In this document: one piece after another, positions 1 to 8,321 of the stretch | Numbering within the stretch: position 1 is the first letter of the stretch | Layout: each line of letters starts with the position of its first letter | Assembly: GCA_034439975.1 (NCBI GenBank) | Contig: JAWXBK010000032.1 | Coordinates: forward strand, 4,325-68,324 | Length of the DNA stretch: 64,000 bases | Reading direction: 5' to 3' | DNA from: JAWXBK01 sp034439975 | GTDB lineage: Bacteria; Pseudomonadota; Alphaproteobacteria; Dongiales; Dongiaceae | Notes under the pieces: generated by a model | What the model saw: only the letters and a program-made list of their open reading frames with translations | The model's database searches: none | What the model was told of the DNA's origin: nothing | Program-made: the position numbers and the translations under genes

Positions 1-63
1 CTGGCGCACGACCCGATGGCGCAGGACAAGCGGGCACTCGAGCAGCAGCCGACGCGCGGCTAA
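1..63 (+). CDS. rpsC: 30S ribosomal protein S3, C-terminal end only
   Basis: The first 63 bases form an open frame of 20 codons plus TAA, and the next gene is rplP. In the conserved S10 operon order the gene before rplP is rpsC, and the charged tail (ending QQPTRG) fits the variable C-terminus of S3. S3 sits at the mRNA entry site of the 30S subunit. The start lies outside the window, so the call rests mainly on position. Confidence 0.8.
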   Translation: MAHDPMAQDKRALEQQPTRG

Positions 64-96
64 CCGACCTAACGAAGAAGACGACGAGGACGAACG

Positions 97-516
97 ATGC
101 TTCAGCCGAAGCGCACCAAGTACCGCAAGGCCCACAAGGGCCGGATTCACGGCAATGCCAAGGGCGGCACGTCGCTGAATTTTGGCGCCTATGGGTTGAA
201 GGCGGTCGAACCGGGCCGGGTCACCGCGCGCCAGATCGAGGCAGCGCGGCGTGCGGTCACGCGCCAGATGAAGCGCGCCGGCCGCGTCTGGATCCTTGTT
301 TTCCCGGACGTGCCGGTCAGCAAGAAGCCGGCCGAAGTCCGAATGGGCAGCGGCAAGGGCACGCCTGAATTCTGGGCGGCGCGGGTGAAGCCGGGCCGCA
401 TCATGTTCGAGATCGATGGCGTGCCGCGCGAAGTGGCGGCACGGGCATTCGAATTGGCGGCGGCGAAGCTGCCGATCAAGACGCGCTTCGTGGCGCGTCT
501 GGGCGAGGAAGGTTAA
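97..516 (+). CDS. rplP: 50S ribosomal protein L16
   Basis: The 139-residue protein begins MLQPKRTKYRKAHKGR, the invariant L16 opening, and has the usual family length (about 137). L16 binds 23S rRNA near the peptidyl-transferase centre and helps place tRNA in the A site. The ATG follows a purine-rich ACGAGGACGA stretch. It lies 33 bases after rpsC and 4 bases before rpmC in the S10 operon, so it is surely cotranscribed. Nothing unusual is seen. Confidence 0.98.
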   Translation: MLQPKRTKYRKAHKGRIHGNAKGGTSLNFGAYGLKAVEPGRVTARQIEAARRAVTRQMKRAGRVWILVFPDVPVSKKPAEVRMGSGKGTPEFWAARVKPGRIMFEIDGVPREVAARAFELAAAKLPIKTRFVARLGEEG

Positions 517-520
517 GGCC

Positions 521-718
521 ATGAAGGCGGAAGATATTCGCACCAAGACGGCGGACGAGTTGAAGACACAGCTCGTCGACCTCAAGAAAGAGGCGTTCAA
601 CCTGCGTTTCCAGCAGGCGAGCGGCCAGTTGCAAAATACCGCCCGGGTTCGCGAAGTGCGGCGCGATATCGCCCGCATTCGCACGATATTGAACGTAAAG
701 ACGCCTGCGGGCGCCTGA
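521..718 (+). CDS. rpmC: 50S ribosomal protein L29
   Basis: A 65-residue protein starting MKAEDIRTKTADELK, typical of L29 in length and sequence. The frame is open further upstream, but the ATG at 521 is chosen because it gives the family N-terminus and lies 4 bases after the rplP stop, with GGAAGG of the rplP end as ribosome-binding site. L29 sits at the peptide exit tunnel, where trigger factor docks. Confidence 0.97.
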   Translation: MKAEDIRTKTADELKTQLVDLKKEAFNLRFQQASGQLQNTARVREVRRDIARIRTILNVKTPAGA

Positions 719-733
719 GGAGCGAGCAAGACG

Positions 734-982
734 ATGCCGAGGCGTGTTCTGGAAGGGGTCGTGGTCAGCGACAAGGGCGACAAGACCATCGTGGTCAGCG
801 TCGAACGTCGCGTCATGCACCCGCTGTACAAGAAATTCATCAAGCGCTCGAAGCGCTACATGGCGCATGACGCCGACAACCGTTTCAAGGTGGGCGATCA
901 AGTGCTCATCCAGGAATGTCGTCCGATTTCCCGTCGCAAGACCTGGGAAGTGATCGGAACGGCCGGCGCGCCGGGCGCCTGA
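734..982 (+). CDS. rpsQ: 30S ribosomal protein S17
   Basis: The 82-residue protein has the S17 OB-fold signature: MPRRVLEGVVVSDKGDKT at the start and the conserved KRYMAHD segment in the middle. S17 is a primary 16S rRNA binder of the 30S subunit. It is preceded by GAGGAGCGAG as ribosome-binding site and lies 15 bases after rpmC. Length and position are as expected for an alphaproteobacterium. Confidence 0.98.
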   Translation: MPRRVLEGVVVSDKGDKTIVVSVERRVMHPLYKKFIKRSKRYMAHDADNRFKVGDQVLIQECRPISRRKTWEVIGTAGAPGA

Positions 983-1005
983 GCGTTACGAAAGGGATCT
1001 GAACG

Positions 1006-1374
1006 ATGATCCAGATGCAGACCAACCTGGAGGTCGCCGACAACTCGGGTGCGCGGCGCGTCCAGTGCATCAAGGTTCTGGGTGGCTCGAAGCGCAAGTT
1101 CGCCGGCGTCGGCGATGTGATCGTCGTATCGGTCAAGGATGCGATTCCGCGCGGCCGCGTAAAGAAGGGCGATGTGCACCGGGCGGTTATCGTCCGCACC
1201 GCGAAGGCGGTACGGCGGCCTGACGGCAGCATGATCCGCTTCGACACCAACGCTGCGGTGCTGATCAACAAGCAGGGCGAGCCGATCGGGACCCGCATTT
1301 TCGGCCCCGTGACGCGCGAGCTGCGGGCCAAGAAGTTCATGAAGATCGTTTCGCTGGCGCCGGAAGTCCTCTAG
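1006..1374 (+). CDS. rplN: 50S ribosomal protein L14
   Basis: A 122-residue protein with MIQMQTNLEVADNSGARR, the signature L14 opening, and a conserved C-terminus (FMKIVSLAPEVL). L14 contacts 16S rRNA at an intersubunit bridge. AAAGGGATCT upstream supplies the ribosome-binding site. The gene begins the spc part of the ribosomal cluster, though no separate spc promoter was recognised here. Confidence 0.98.
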   Translation: MIQMQTNLEVADNSGARRVQCIKVLGGSKRKFAGVGDVIVVSVKDAIPRGRVKKGDVHRAVIVRTAKAVRRPDGSMIRFDTNAAVLINKQGEPIGTRIFGPVTRELRAKKFMKIVSLAPEVL

Positions 1375-1406
1375 GGCGCGCGGAACGAAAGACGGGAAGA
1401 ATCGAT

Positions 1407-1733
1407 ATGTCGTTGTTCAAATCGAAGATCAAAAAGGGCGATCGCGTGATCGTCCTGACCGGCCGCGACAAGGGCAAGACCGGCGAGGTGTTGCGCGTGA
1501 TCCCGGTCGAGGAACGCGCGCTCGTGCGCGGAATCAACATGGTGAAGCGCCATACGCGCGCGAGCATGGCAGGCCCGGGCGGCATCGTCGAGAAAGAGGC
1601 GTCGATCCATTTGTCGAATCTGGCGCATATCGACCCGAAAGATAACAAACCGACCCGCGTCGGTTATCGCATCCTGGACGGCGAGCGAAAGGTTCGTATC
1701 GCACGCCGGTCCGGCGAGCAGATCGACAGGTAG
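1407..1733 (+). CDS. rplX: 50S ribosomal protein L24
   Basis: The 108-residue protein carries the KOW motif of L24 in its first 40 residues (KKGDRVIVLTGRDKGKTGEV). L24 is an assembly-initiating 23S rRNA binder. An AAGACGGGAAGA ribosome-binding site precedes the ATG. The gene follows rplN after 32 bases and precedes rplE by 11, the standard spc order. Confidence 0.98.
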   Translation: MSLFKSKIKKGDRVIVLTGRDKGKTGEVLRVIPVEERALVRGINMVKRHTRASMAGPGGIVEKEASIHLSNLAHIDPKDNKPTRVGYRILDGERKVRIARRSGEQIDR

Positions 1734-1744
1734 GCGAGGCAGAG

Positions 1745-2284
1745 ATGAAGCGCTTGCAGGAACTTTATTCGACGGTCGTCCGTCCGGCCCTGGTCACGGA
1801 GTTCGGTTACACGAACACCCTCCAGGCGCCGCGTCTGACGAAAATCGTCATCAACATGGGCGTCGGCAAAGCGGTGCAGGACAGCAAGAAGCTGAATGCC
1901 GCGGTCAAGGAACTGACGGCGATCGCCGGGCAGAAGCCGGTCATCACGCGCGCGAAGACGTCGATTTCGAACTTCAAGCTGCGCGAGAACATGCCGATCG
2001 GTTGCAAGGTCACGCTGCGCAGCGACCGCATGTACGAGTTTCTCGACCGGCTGGTGACGATTGCCCTGCCGCGGGTTCGCGACTTCCGCGGGCTTTCGGG
2101 CAAGAGCTTCGATGGGCGCGGCAATTACGCGCTCGGGCTCAAGGAACAGATCGTGTTCCCGGAAGTGAACTACGACGAGATCGATGAAATTCGCGGCATG
2201 GATATCGTTATCTGCACCACAGCGAAGACCGATGCCGAGGCGAAGGCCCTTCTCAAAGGGTTCGATCTGCCTTTCATGAACTGA
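1745..2284 (+). CDS. rplE: 50S ribosomal protein L5
   Basis: A 179-residue protein with the L5 motif TKIVINMGVGKA near residue 36 and a conserved central segment (GRGNYALGLKEQIVFPE). L5 binds 5S rRNA and forms part of the central protuberance. A GGCGAGGCAGAG ribosome-binding site precedes the ATG. Length matches the family. Confidence 0.98.
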   Translation: MKRLQELYSTVVRPALVTEFGYTNTLQAPRLTKIVINMGVGKAVQDSKKLNAAVKELTAIAGQKPVITRAKTSISNFKLRENMPIGCKVTLRSDRMYEFLDRLVTIALPRVRDFRGLSGKSFDGRGNYALGLKEQIVFPEVNYDEIDEIRGMDIVICTTAKTDAEAKALLKGFDLPFMN

Positions 2285-2303
2285 AGGCAGAAGGAGAGAG
2301 AGT

Positions 2304-2609
2304 ATGGCAAAGAAGAGCTCGATCGAACGGAACAAGAAGCGCGAGCGGATGACCAAGAAGTTCGCCGCCCGTCGCTTGCGCCTGAAAGAGATCGCCGACG
2401 ACGAAAGCCGTCCGATGGAAGAGCGTTTCGGCGCTCGCCTGCGGCTGGCCGAATTGCCGCGCAACAGTTCGCGGGTTCGAATCCGCAATCGTTGCGCGCT
2501 GACCGGTCGTCCGCGCGGCAACTATCGCAAGTTCCGTCTTTCGCGCATTGCGCTCAGAGAACTCGGATCAACCGGGCAGATCCCCGGTTTGGTCAAGTCG
2601 AGCTGGTAA
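2304..2609 (+). CDS. rpsN: 30S ribosomal protein S14
   Basis: A 101-residue protein of the long, zinc-independent S14 class. It begins MAKKSSIERNKKRERM and ends in the conserved GRPRGNYRKFRLSRI ... SSW tail, and it lacks the CxxC pairs of the short zinc form. S14 assembles late into the 30S head. AAGGAGAGAGAGT is a strong ribosome-binding site. Confidence 0.98.
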   Translation: MAKKSSIERNKKRERMTKKFAARRLRLKEIADDESRPMEERFGARLRLAELPRNSSRVRIRNRCALTGRPRGNYRKFRLSRIALRELGSTGQIPGLVKSSW

Positions 2610-2624
2610 GGGAGGAACGTCGTC

Positions 2625-3026
2625 ATGGCGTTTACCGATCCCCTCGGGGATATGCTGACCCGTATTCGGAATGGCCAGAAGGCGGGCCTTTCCGCGGTCC
2701 TCAGCCCTGCGTCGAGCCTGCGGGCCAACGTGCTTGAAGTCCTCAAGCGCGAAGGTTTTATCCGCGGGTACGAGCGCGCGGAAGGGAGCAAGGGTGGCGG
2801 TGAAGAATTTCGTATCGAGCTCAAGTATCACGAGGGTCATCCCGTGATCCGAGAGATCTCGCGTATTTCCAAACCGGGCCGCCGGGTGTACCGCAAAGTT
2901 GCGGACCTGCAGCCGGTGTTCAACGGCCTCGGGATTTCGATCCTGTCGACTCCGCGCGGCGTCATGTCGGACCATGAAGCGCGTGCGGCGAATGTCGGCG
3001 GCGAAGTCCTGTGCCGGGTGTTCTGA
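2625..3026 (+). CDS. rpsH: 30S ribosomal protein S8
   Basis: The 133-residue protein starts with the S8 hallmark DPLGDMLTRIRNGQ and ends in the conserved STPRGVMSDHEAR ... GGEVLCRVF. S8 organises the central domain of 16S rRNA; in E. coli it is also the translational repressor of the spc operon. I did not identify the matching mRNA target here. GGGAGG precedes the ATG. Confidence 0.98.
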   Translation: MAFTDPLGDMLTRIRNGQKAGLSAVLSPASSLRANVLEVLKREGFIRGYERAEGSKGGGEEFRIELKYHEGHPVIREISRISKPGRRVYRKVADLQPVFNGLGISILSTPRGVMSDHEARAANVGGEVLCRVF

Positions 3027-3043
3027 CGAGAGGTTCGTAAGTC

Positions 3044-3577
3044 ATGTCCCGTGTCGGTAAAAATCCGGTCGTGATCCCGAGTGGCGTGACGCTCGAGGTG
3101 CAGGGTGGTGCGGTGCTTGCCAAGGGCAAGCTCGGCTCGCTCAACCTCGCGCTGTCCGACCAGGTCGAGACGCGGATCGAAGATGGCAAGTTCTGGGTTA
3201 AGCCCGCGAACGACACCAAGCAGGCGCGACTGATGTGGGGCACCGTCCGCAACATCGTGCGCAACATGGTGGTCGGCGTTTCGGAAGGCTTCACCAAGTC
3301 GCTGGAGATCAATGGCGTCGGCTATCGCGCGCTGGTTCAGGGTAAGAACCTGCAGCTTCAGCTCGGCTACAGCCACGACGTGATCTATCCGATCCCGGCC
3401 GACGTGCAGATCAAGTGCGAGCGCCCGACCGCGATCACGATTTCGGGTGCGAGCAAGCAGCGGGTCGGTCAGGTCGCTGCCGAAATTCGCGGCTTCCGCC
3501 CGCCGGAGCCCTATAAGGGCAAGGGCATCAAGTACGCGGACGAAATCGTCCTGCGCAAGGAAGGCAAGAAGAAGTAG
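3044..3577 (+). CDS. rplF: 50S ribosomal protein L6
   Basis: A 177-residue protein with the two L6 repeats, beginning MSRVGKNPVVIPSGV and carrying the C-terminal signature PEPYKGKGIKYADE. L6 binds 23S rRNA near the factor-binding site. It lies 17 bases after rpsH and 10 bases before rplR, so it is part of one transcript. Confidence 0.98.
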   Translation: MSRVGKNPVVIPSGVTLEVQGGAVLAKGKLGSLNLALSDQVETRIEDGKFWVKPANDTKQARLMWGTVRNIVRNMVVGVSEGFTKSLEINGVGYRALVQGKNLQLQLGYSHDVIYPIPADVQIKCERPTAITISGASKQRVGQVAAEIRGFRPPEPYKGKGIKYADEIVLRKEGKKK

Positions 3578-3587
3578 GAATCGAGCC

Positions 3588-3950
3588 ATGGCGAAGGGTG
3601 AAACCATTTCGGAGCGCCGTCAGCGGCGCAATCGCAATCGCCTGCGCGGGTCGGCGTACGGTCGGCCGCGTTTGTCGGTCTTCCGGTCGTCGCAGCATAT
3701 CTATGCGCAGATCATCGATGACGGGCAGGGCGTGACGCTGGCAGCGGCCTCGTCGGTCGACAAGACCCTCAAGGGCAAGATCAAGACCGGTGCCGATTCC
3801 GCGGCGGCCAAGGAAGTCGGTCGTCTGATCGCCGAGCGCGCGATCGCCGCGGGCGTCAAAGAGGTCGTGTTCGACCGTGGCGCCTATCTGTTTCATGGCA
3901 GGGTCAAGGCCCTGGCTGACGCCGCCCGTGAGGGCGGCCTGACGTTCTAG
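3588..3950 (+). CDS. rplR: 50S ribosomal protein L18
   Basis: A 120-residue L18. The frame stays open upstream into rplF, but the ATG at 3588 gives the family length and an N-terminus rich in basic residues (ERRQRRNRNRLR). The C-terminal FDRGAYLFHGRVKALADAAREGG is the L18 signature, joining 5S rRNA to the large subunit. The upstream GGAATCGAGCC gives only a modest ribosome-binding site, consistent with coupling to rplF. Confidence 0.97.
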   Translation: MAKGETISERRQRRNRNRLRGSAYGRPRLSVFRSSQHIYAQIIDDGQGVTLAAASSVDKTLKGKIKTGADSAAAKEVGRLIAERAIAAGVKEVVFDRGAYLFHGRVKALADAAREGGLTF

Positions 3951-3960
3951 AGGGTACGAT

Positions 3961-4530
3961 ATGGCACGTGCTGCAAGAGAAGAGCGTCGGGGTCGCGACA
4001 AGCCGCGCGATCGTGACGAGGTCGAGCTGACGGAGAAGCTGGTCAGCATCAACCGCGTCGCGAAAGTGGTGAAGGGTGGCCGGCGTTTCGGCTTCGCAGC
4101 CCTGGTCGTCGTCGGCGACGGCAAGGGTCGGGTCGGTTACGGCACCGGCAAGGCGCGCGAAGTGCCCGAGGCAATCCGCAAGGCGACGGAGCAGGCCAAG
4201 CGCGGGATGATCCGCGTACCGCTGCGCGACGGTCGCACGCTGCATCACGACGTGAAGGGTCATTACGGTGCCGGTCGCATCGTCATGCGCACGGCGGTGC
4301 AGGGTACCGGCATCATCGCCGGCGGTCCGGTGCGCGCGATCTGCGAGGCGCTCGGATTGCAGGACGTGACGGCGAAATCGCTCGGCACCTCGAACCCGCA
4401 TAATATGGTCAAGGCGGCGTTCGATGCGCTGGGCCAGTGCAATTCGCTGCGCGCTGTTGCGCAGCGGCGCGGTCGCAAGCCGGCGGACATTCTCGGCCGC
4501 CCGGAAAGCGGCGCGGACGCCCGGGAGTAG
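3961..4530 (+). CDS. rpsE: 30S ribosomal protein S5
   Basis: A 189-residue S5 with the N-terminal double-stranded-RNA-binding fold (EKLVSINRVAKVVKGGRRF, GTGKAREVPEAIRKATEQAK) and a conserved C-terminal half (GTGIIAGGPVRAICEALG). S5 affects decoding accuracy and mRNA helicase activity. The N-terminus is a little longer and more charged than in E. coli, which is common in alphaproteobacteria. Confidence 0.98.
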   Translation: MARAAREERRGRDKPRDRDEVELTEKLVSINRVAKVVKGGRRFGFAALVVVGDGKGRVGYGTGKAREVPEAIRKATEQAKRGMIRVPLRDGRTLHHDVKGHYGAGRIVMRTAVQGTGIIAGGPVRAICEALGLQDVTAKSLGTSNPHNMVKAAFDALGQCNSLRAVAQRRGRKPADILGRPESGADARE

Positions 4531-4534
4531 GGTC

Positions 4535-4729
4535 ATGGCGGCAGGCAAGAAGAAGATCAAAATCACCCAGATCGGCTCGCCGATCGGGCGGCGTTCCGAT
4601 CAGCGCGAGACGCTCATCGGGCTTGGCCTCAACAAGCGGCATCGCAGCCGCGAGCTCGAGGACACGCCATCGGTTCGCGGCATGATCGATAAAGTTCGCC
4701 ACCTGGTCAGGGTCGACGACGGCGCCTGA
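4535..4729 (+). CDS. rpmD: 50S ribosomal protein L30
   Basis: A 64-residue L30 (KKIKITQIGSPIGRRSDQR ... GMIDKVRHLVRV). The ATG at 4535 is chosen over further upstream codons because it gives family length and sits 4 bases after the rpsE stop with GGGAGTAGGG as ribosome-binding site. L30 is a small protein at the 23S/5S interface. Confidence 0.96.
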   Translation: MAAGKKKIKITQIGSPIGRRSDQRETLIGLGLNKRHRSRELEDTPSVRGMIDKVRHLVRVDDGA

Positions 4730-4748
4730 TTGCCAGGTTCGGCGCGAT

Positions 4749-4769
4749 GGCCGGCCATGATGGCCGGTC
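4749..4769 (+). other. Hairpin in the rpmD-rplO spacer
   Basis: CCGGCCA at 4751-4757 and TGGCCGG at 4761-4767 form a perfect 7-bp stem with a TGA loop, extendable by a G-U and a G-C pair. No run of T follows, so it does not look like an intrinsic terminator. It may be an mRNA structure ahead of rplO, or simply GC-rich spacer. Confidence 0.4.
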
Positions 4770-4806
4770 CGCCTCGACCTGTGCATTGCGATTGGAAAGT
4801 CAGACG

Positions 4807-5298
4807 ATGAAGCTCAATCAGCTCAAGGACAATCACGGCGCGCGCAAGGGCCCGATCCGGGTCGGGCGCGGCATCGGCTCCGGCAAAGGCAAGACCGGTG
4901 GCCGCGGCGTGAAGGGTCAGTCGGCGCGTACCGGCGTTGCCATCAAGGGCTTCGAGGGCGGCCAGATGCCGATCTATCGGCGTCTGCCCAAGCGCGGCTT
5001 CAAGAACATTTTCCGCAAGCGCTATGTCGAGATCAATCTCGGCCGGCTGCAGGCGGCGGTCGACGAAGGCCGTCTCGATGCGGCGAAGCCCGTTACCGCC
5101 GACGTGCTGGTGATGGCCGGGATCCTGCGTCGCAGCCGCGATGGAGTGCGCCTCCTTGCCAACGGCACCCTGAAAGCCAAGATCACCGTTGAAGTGGCCG
5201 GCGCGACCAAGGCGGCCATCGCGGCCGTCGAAAAAGCCGGCGGCAAAGTCATCGTTCAGAACGCCAAGGCGGAGGCGGCCGACGCCGCTGAGGCCTGA
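4807..5298 (+). CDS. rplO: 50S ribosomal protein L15
   Basis: A 163-residue L15 beginning MKLNQLKDNHGARK with the glycine-rich GRGIGSGKGKTGGRGVKGQ segment. The frame is open 20 codons further upstream, but the ATG at 4807 has the family N-terminus and a GGAAAG ribosome-binding site. The last 20 or so residues are alanine-rich (AEAADAAEA), an extension seen in other GC-rich species. L15 is an early 50S assembly protein. Confidence 0.97.
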   Translation: MKLNQLKDNHGARKGPIRVGRGIGSGKGKTGGRGVKGQSARTGVAIKGFEGGQMPIYRRLPKRGFKNIFRKRYVEINLGRLQAAVDEGRLDAAKPVTADVLVMAGILRRSRDGVRLLANGTLKAKITVEVAGATKAAIAAVEKAGGKVIVQNAKAEAADAAEA

Positions 5299-5318
5299 AT
5301 GGCAGGAAGGGCCCGCTG

Positions 5319-6665
5319 ATGGCCTCGGCAGCCGAACAGCTCGCCTCGACATTCAATTTCGGAGCGCTCGCCAAGGCGCACGAGTTGCGGCGCCGCATCT
5401 GGTTTACGCTGGGTGCGCTTCTCGTTTATCGGCTCGGTACGCATATTCCGCTGCCGGGCATCGATCCCATCGCGCTTCAGCAGCTCTTCGAGCAGCAAAG
5501 CGGCGGCATCCTTGGCATGTTCAACATGTTCTCCGGCGGTGCGCTCGGCCGGATGGCGATCTTTGCCCTGAACATCATGCCGTACATCACGGCCGCCATC
5601 ATCATGCAGCTCGCGTCGAGCATGTCACCCAAGCTCGAGGCGCTGAAGAAGGAAGGCGAAGCCGGCCGCAAGAAGATCAATCAGTACACGCGGATCGGCA
5701 CGGTGTTTCTCGCCGCCGCACAGGCTTTCGGCATAGCAGCCGGTCTCGAAGGCATGTCGGGCGGCGGATCCTCGGTCGTGATCGATCCGGGCCTGTTCTT
5801 CCGCGCATCGACGGTCATCACGCTGACCGGCGGCACCGTTTTCCTGATGTGGCTCGGCGAGCAGATTACCGCGCGCGGCGTCGGCAACGGTATCTCGCTG
5901 ATCATCTTCGCGGGCATCGTCGCCAACCTGCCGGCAGCGCTGATCCAGACTTTGGAACTCGGCCGTACGGGCGCGCTCTCGACCGCGGTCATCATTCTGG
6001 TTCTGCTGATCGCGGTCGTGACGATCGCAACGATCGTGTTCTTCGAGCGCGCGCAGCGCCGGCTGGTCATCCAGTATCCGAAACGCCAGGTCGGCAACCG
6101 CATGTTCGGCGGCGAGAGTTCGCATCTGCCGCTGAAACTCAATTCCGCGGGCGTCATCCCGCCGATTTTCGCGAGCTCGCTCCTGTTGTTGCCGCTGACC
6201 GTGGTCAGCTTCGGCGCGAGCGGCGCCTCCAGCGGCTGGATGCAGCAACTGACGGCGCAGCTCCAGCACGGCACGCCGTTGTTCATGGTGCTGTATATCC
6301 TGCTGATCGTGTTCTTCGCGTTCTTCTATACGGGCATCGTGTTCAATCCGGTCGATACCGCCGAGAATCTGCGCAAGCAGGGCGGATTCATTCCCGGAAT
6401 CCGTCCCGGCAAGAACACTGCGGAATACATCAACTATGTCCTGACGCGCGTCACCGTGATCGGCGCTGCCTATCTGGCCGCCATCTGTATCCTGCCGGAG
6501 ATCATGATCGCGCGCTTCGCGTTGCCGTTCTATTTCGGCGGCACCAGCCTGCTGATCGTCGTCTCCGTTACGATGGACACGGTGGCGCAGATTCACTCTC
6601 ATCTGCTCGCCCATCAATATGAAGGGCTGATCAAGAAGGCGCGGCTCAAGGGTCGTCGCGGATGA
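5319..6665 (+). CDS. secY: Protein translocase subunit SecY
   Basis: A 448-residue inner-membrane protein with ten predicted transmembrane segments, forming the SecYEG channel through which preproteins leave the cytoplasm. Recognisable SecY landmarks are YRLGTHIPLPGID in the first segment, the plug region NMFSGGALGRM, and the C-terminal GGTSLLIVVSVTMDTVAQI. AGGAAGGGCCCGCTG precedes the ATG. Its stop overlaps the start of adk by 4 bases (ATGA), so the two are translationally coupled. Confidence 0.98.
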   Translation: MASAAEQLASTFNFGALAKAHELRRRIWFTLGALLVYRLGTHIPLPGIDPIALQQLFEQQSGGILGMFNMFSGGALGRMAIFALNIMPYITAAIIMQLASSMSPKLEALKKEGEAGRKKINQYTRIGTVFLAAAQAFGIAAGLEGMSGGGSSVVIDPGLFFRASTVITLTGGTVFLMWLGEQITARGVGNGISLIIFAGIVANLPAALIQTLELGRTGALSTAVIILVLLIAVVTIATIVFFERAQRRLVIQYPKRQVGNRMFGGESSHLPLKLNSAGVIPPIFASSLLLLPLTVVSFGASGASSGWMQQLTAQLQHGTPLFMVLYILLIVFFAFFYTGIVFNPVDTAENLRKQGGFIPGIRPGKNTAEYINYVLTRVTVIGAAYLAAICILPEIMIARFALPFYFGGTSLLIVVSVTMDTVAQIHSHLLAHQYEGLIKKARLKGRRG

Positions 6666-7312
6666 TCCTGATCCTTCTGGGGCCTCCCGGCGCCGGCAAG
6701 GGCACGCAGGCCAAGCGACTGGAGAAGACGCGGAGTCTCGTCCAGCTCTCGACCGGGGACATGCTCCGGGCGGAAGCGGCCGCTGGCAGCAAGCTCGGCC
6801 TCGAAGCCAAACGGATCATGGACGAGGGCAAGCTCGTTCCCGACGCACTGATCATCGGCATGATCGGCGAGCGGCTCGACCGGCCGGATGCAGCCAGGGG
6901 TGTCATTCTCGACGGGTTTCCACGGACCGTGGCCCAGGCCGAGGCGCTCGAGGCGATGTTGGCTGGCAAAGGACGCAAGGTCGATTGCGTCATAGAGCTC
7001 AAGGTCGACGAGACGGCTCTGATCGACCGCATCGCGGGCCGGTTCTCCTGCACCCAGTGCGGGGCGGGGTATCACGATACTTTCCACCCGCCGCGAAAGG
7101 CGGGGGTTTGCGACCAGTGCGGCGGGACCAGGTTCGATCGCCGCAAGGACGACAACCCGGAGACCATGAAAACCCGGCTGAAGGCTTACCGGGAGCAAAC
7201 CGCACCGATCCTGCCTTTTTACGAGGGGCGGGGCCTGGTCCGGCAGGTCGACGGCATGGCCGAGGTGGCCGAGGTGGCGAGCCAGATCGATGCCGCCCTG
7301 GAGCGATGCTAA
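6662..7312 (+). CDS. adk: Adenylate kinase
   Basis: A 216-residue kinase that interconverts ATP + AMP and 2 ADP in the cytosol. The P-loop GPPGAGKGTQ is at residues 7-16, LDGFPRT is present, and the enzyme is the long form with a zinc-type LID: CTQC and CDQC supply four cysteines. It overlaps secY (ATGA) and is the last gene before the rpsM promoter. The secY-adk order is normal in alphaproteobacteria. Confidence 0.98.
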   Translation: MILILLGPPGAGKGTQAKRLEKTRSLVQLSTGDMLRAEAAAGSKLGLEAKRIMDEGKLVPDALIIGMIGERLDRPDAARGVILDGFPRTVAQAEALEAMLAGKGRKVDCVIELKVDETALIDRIAGRFSCTQCGAGYHDTFHPPRKAGVCDQCGGTRFDRRKDDNPETMKTRLKAYREQTAPILPFYEGRGLVRQVDGMAEVAEVASQIDAALERC

Positions 7313-7316
7313 ATGC

Positions 7317-7344
7317 TTGACCTATGGGTGAAAATTCGTAGAAT
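7317..7344 (+). promoter_or_regulatory. Sigma-70-like promoter of the rpsM-rpsK-rpoA-rplQ group
   Basis: TTGACC at 7317-7322 and TAGAAT at 7339-7344 are separated by 16 bases, a near-consensus promoter just after the adk stop. It gives a leader of roughly 60 bases before the rpsM GTG. It would let the alpha operon be transcribed independently of the upstream spc block. Prediction by eye only. Confidence 0.65.
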
Positions 7345-7412
7345 CCGCGCCCTCGGACGGGGCCGCCCAACGGCGTCGAGCCTAACCATTTGAAATATCG
7401 GGAGTAACGGCG

Positions 7413-7781
<369 letters not shown>

Positions 7782-7821
7782 CGGCACGAGCCGGCCAATA
7801 GACTGACGGGAACGGATCAAA

Positions 7822-8214
7822 ATGGTTAAAGCAACTGCGGCGCGGCCGCGCCGTAAAGAACGGAAGAACATCACTTCCGGCGTGGCGCATGTGAACGCGA
7901 CGTTCAACAACACGATCATCAACATCACCGACGCGCAGGGCAATACGATCGCCTGGTCGTCGGCGGGTCGGATGTCGTTCAAGGGATCGCGCAAGTCGAC
8001 GCCGTACGCGGCGCAGGTTGCGGCCGACCATGCGGCCAAGCAGGCGATGGAACATGGCGTGAAGACCCTCGAAGTCGAGGTGAAGGGTCCGGGCGGCGGT
8101 CGCGAGTCCGCGCTGCGTGCGTTGCAGGCGGCCGGGTTCATGATCACCGCGATTCGCGACGTGACGCCGATCCCGCATAACGGCTGCAGGCCGCCCAAGC
8201 GGCGGCGCGTGTAA
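7822..8214 (+). CDS. rpsK: 30S ribosomal protein S11
   Basis: A 130-residue S11 with VAHVNATFNNTIINITDAQG and the conserved C-terminus (IRDVTPIPHNGCRPPKRRRV). S11 forms part of the platform and the E site. It lies 40 bases after rpsM and is followed by a strong hairpin and then rpoA; rpsD is not in this cluster, as is usual in alphaproteobacteria. Confidence 0.98.
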   Translation: MVKATAARPRRKERKNITSGVAHVNATFNNTIINITDAQGNTIAWSSAGRMSFKGSRKSTPYAAQVAADHAAKQAMEHGVKTLEVEVKGPGGGRESALRALQAAGFMITAIRDVTPIPHNGCRPPKRRRV

Positions 8215-8217
8215 CGA

Positions 8218-8251
8218 CGTTCCGGCGCCGCCTGTTGCGGGCGCCGGGACG
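8218..8251 (+). other. Strong hairpin between rpsK and rpoA
   Basis: CGTTCCGGCGCC (8218-8229) and GGCGCCGGGACG (8240-8251) pair over 12 bp with a single G-U pair and a 10-base loop, starting 3 bases after the rpsK stop. No T-run follows, so full termination is unlikely, and rpoA must be read through. It could be an mRNA-stabilising or processing structure that sets the ratio of ribosomal proteins to RNA polymerase alpha. Confidence 0.55.
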
Positions 8252-8321
8252 ACAGCAGAATTCCGAGGCGGCCGGCGCCTGCGTAGGGCGGGACTGGCCA
8301 TGAGCCATGAGGACGAGCACC

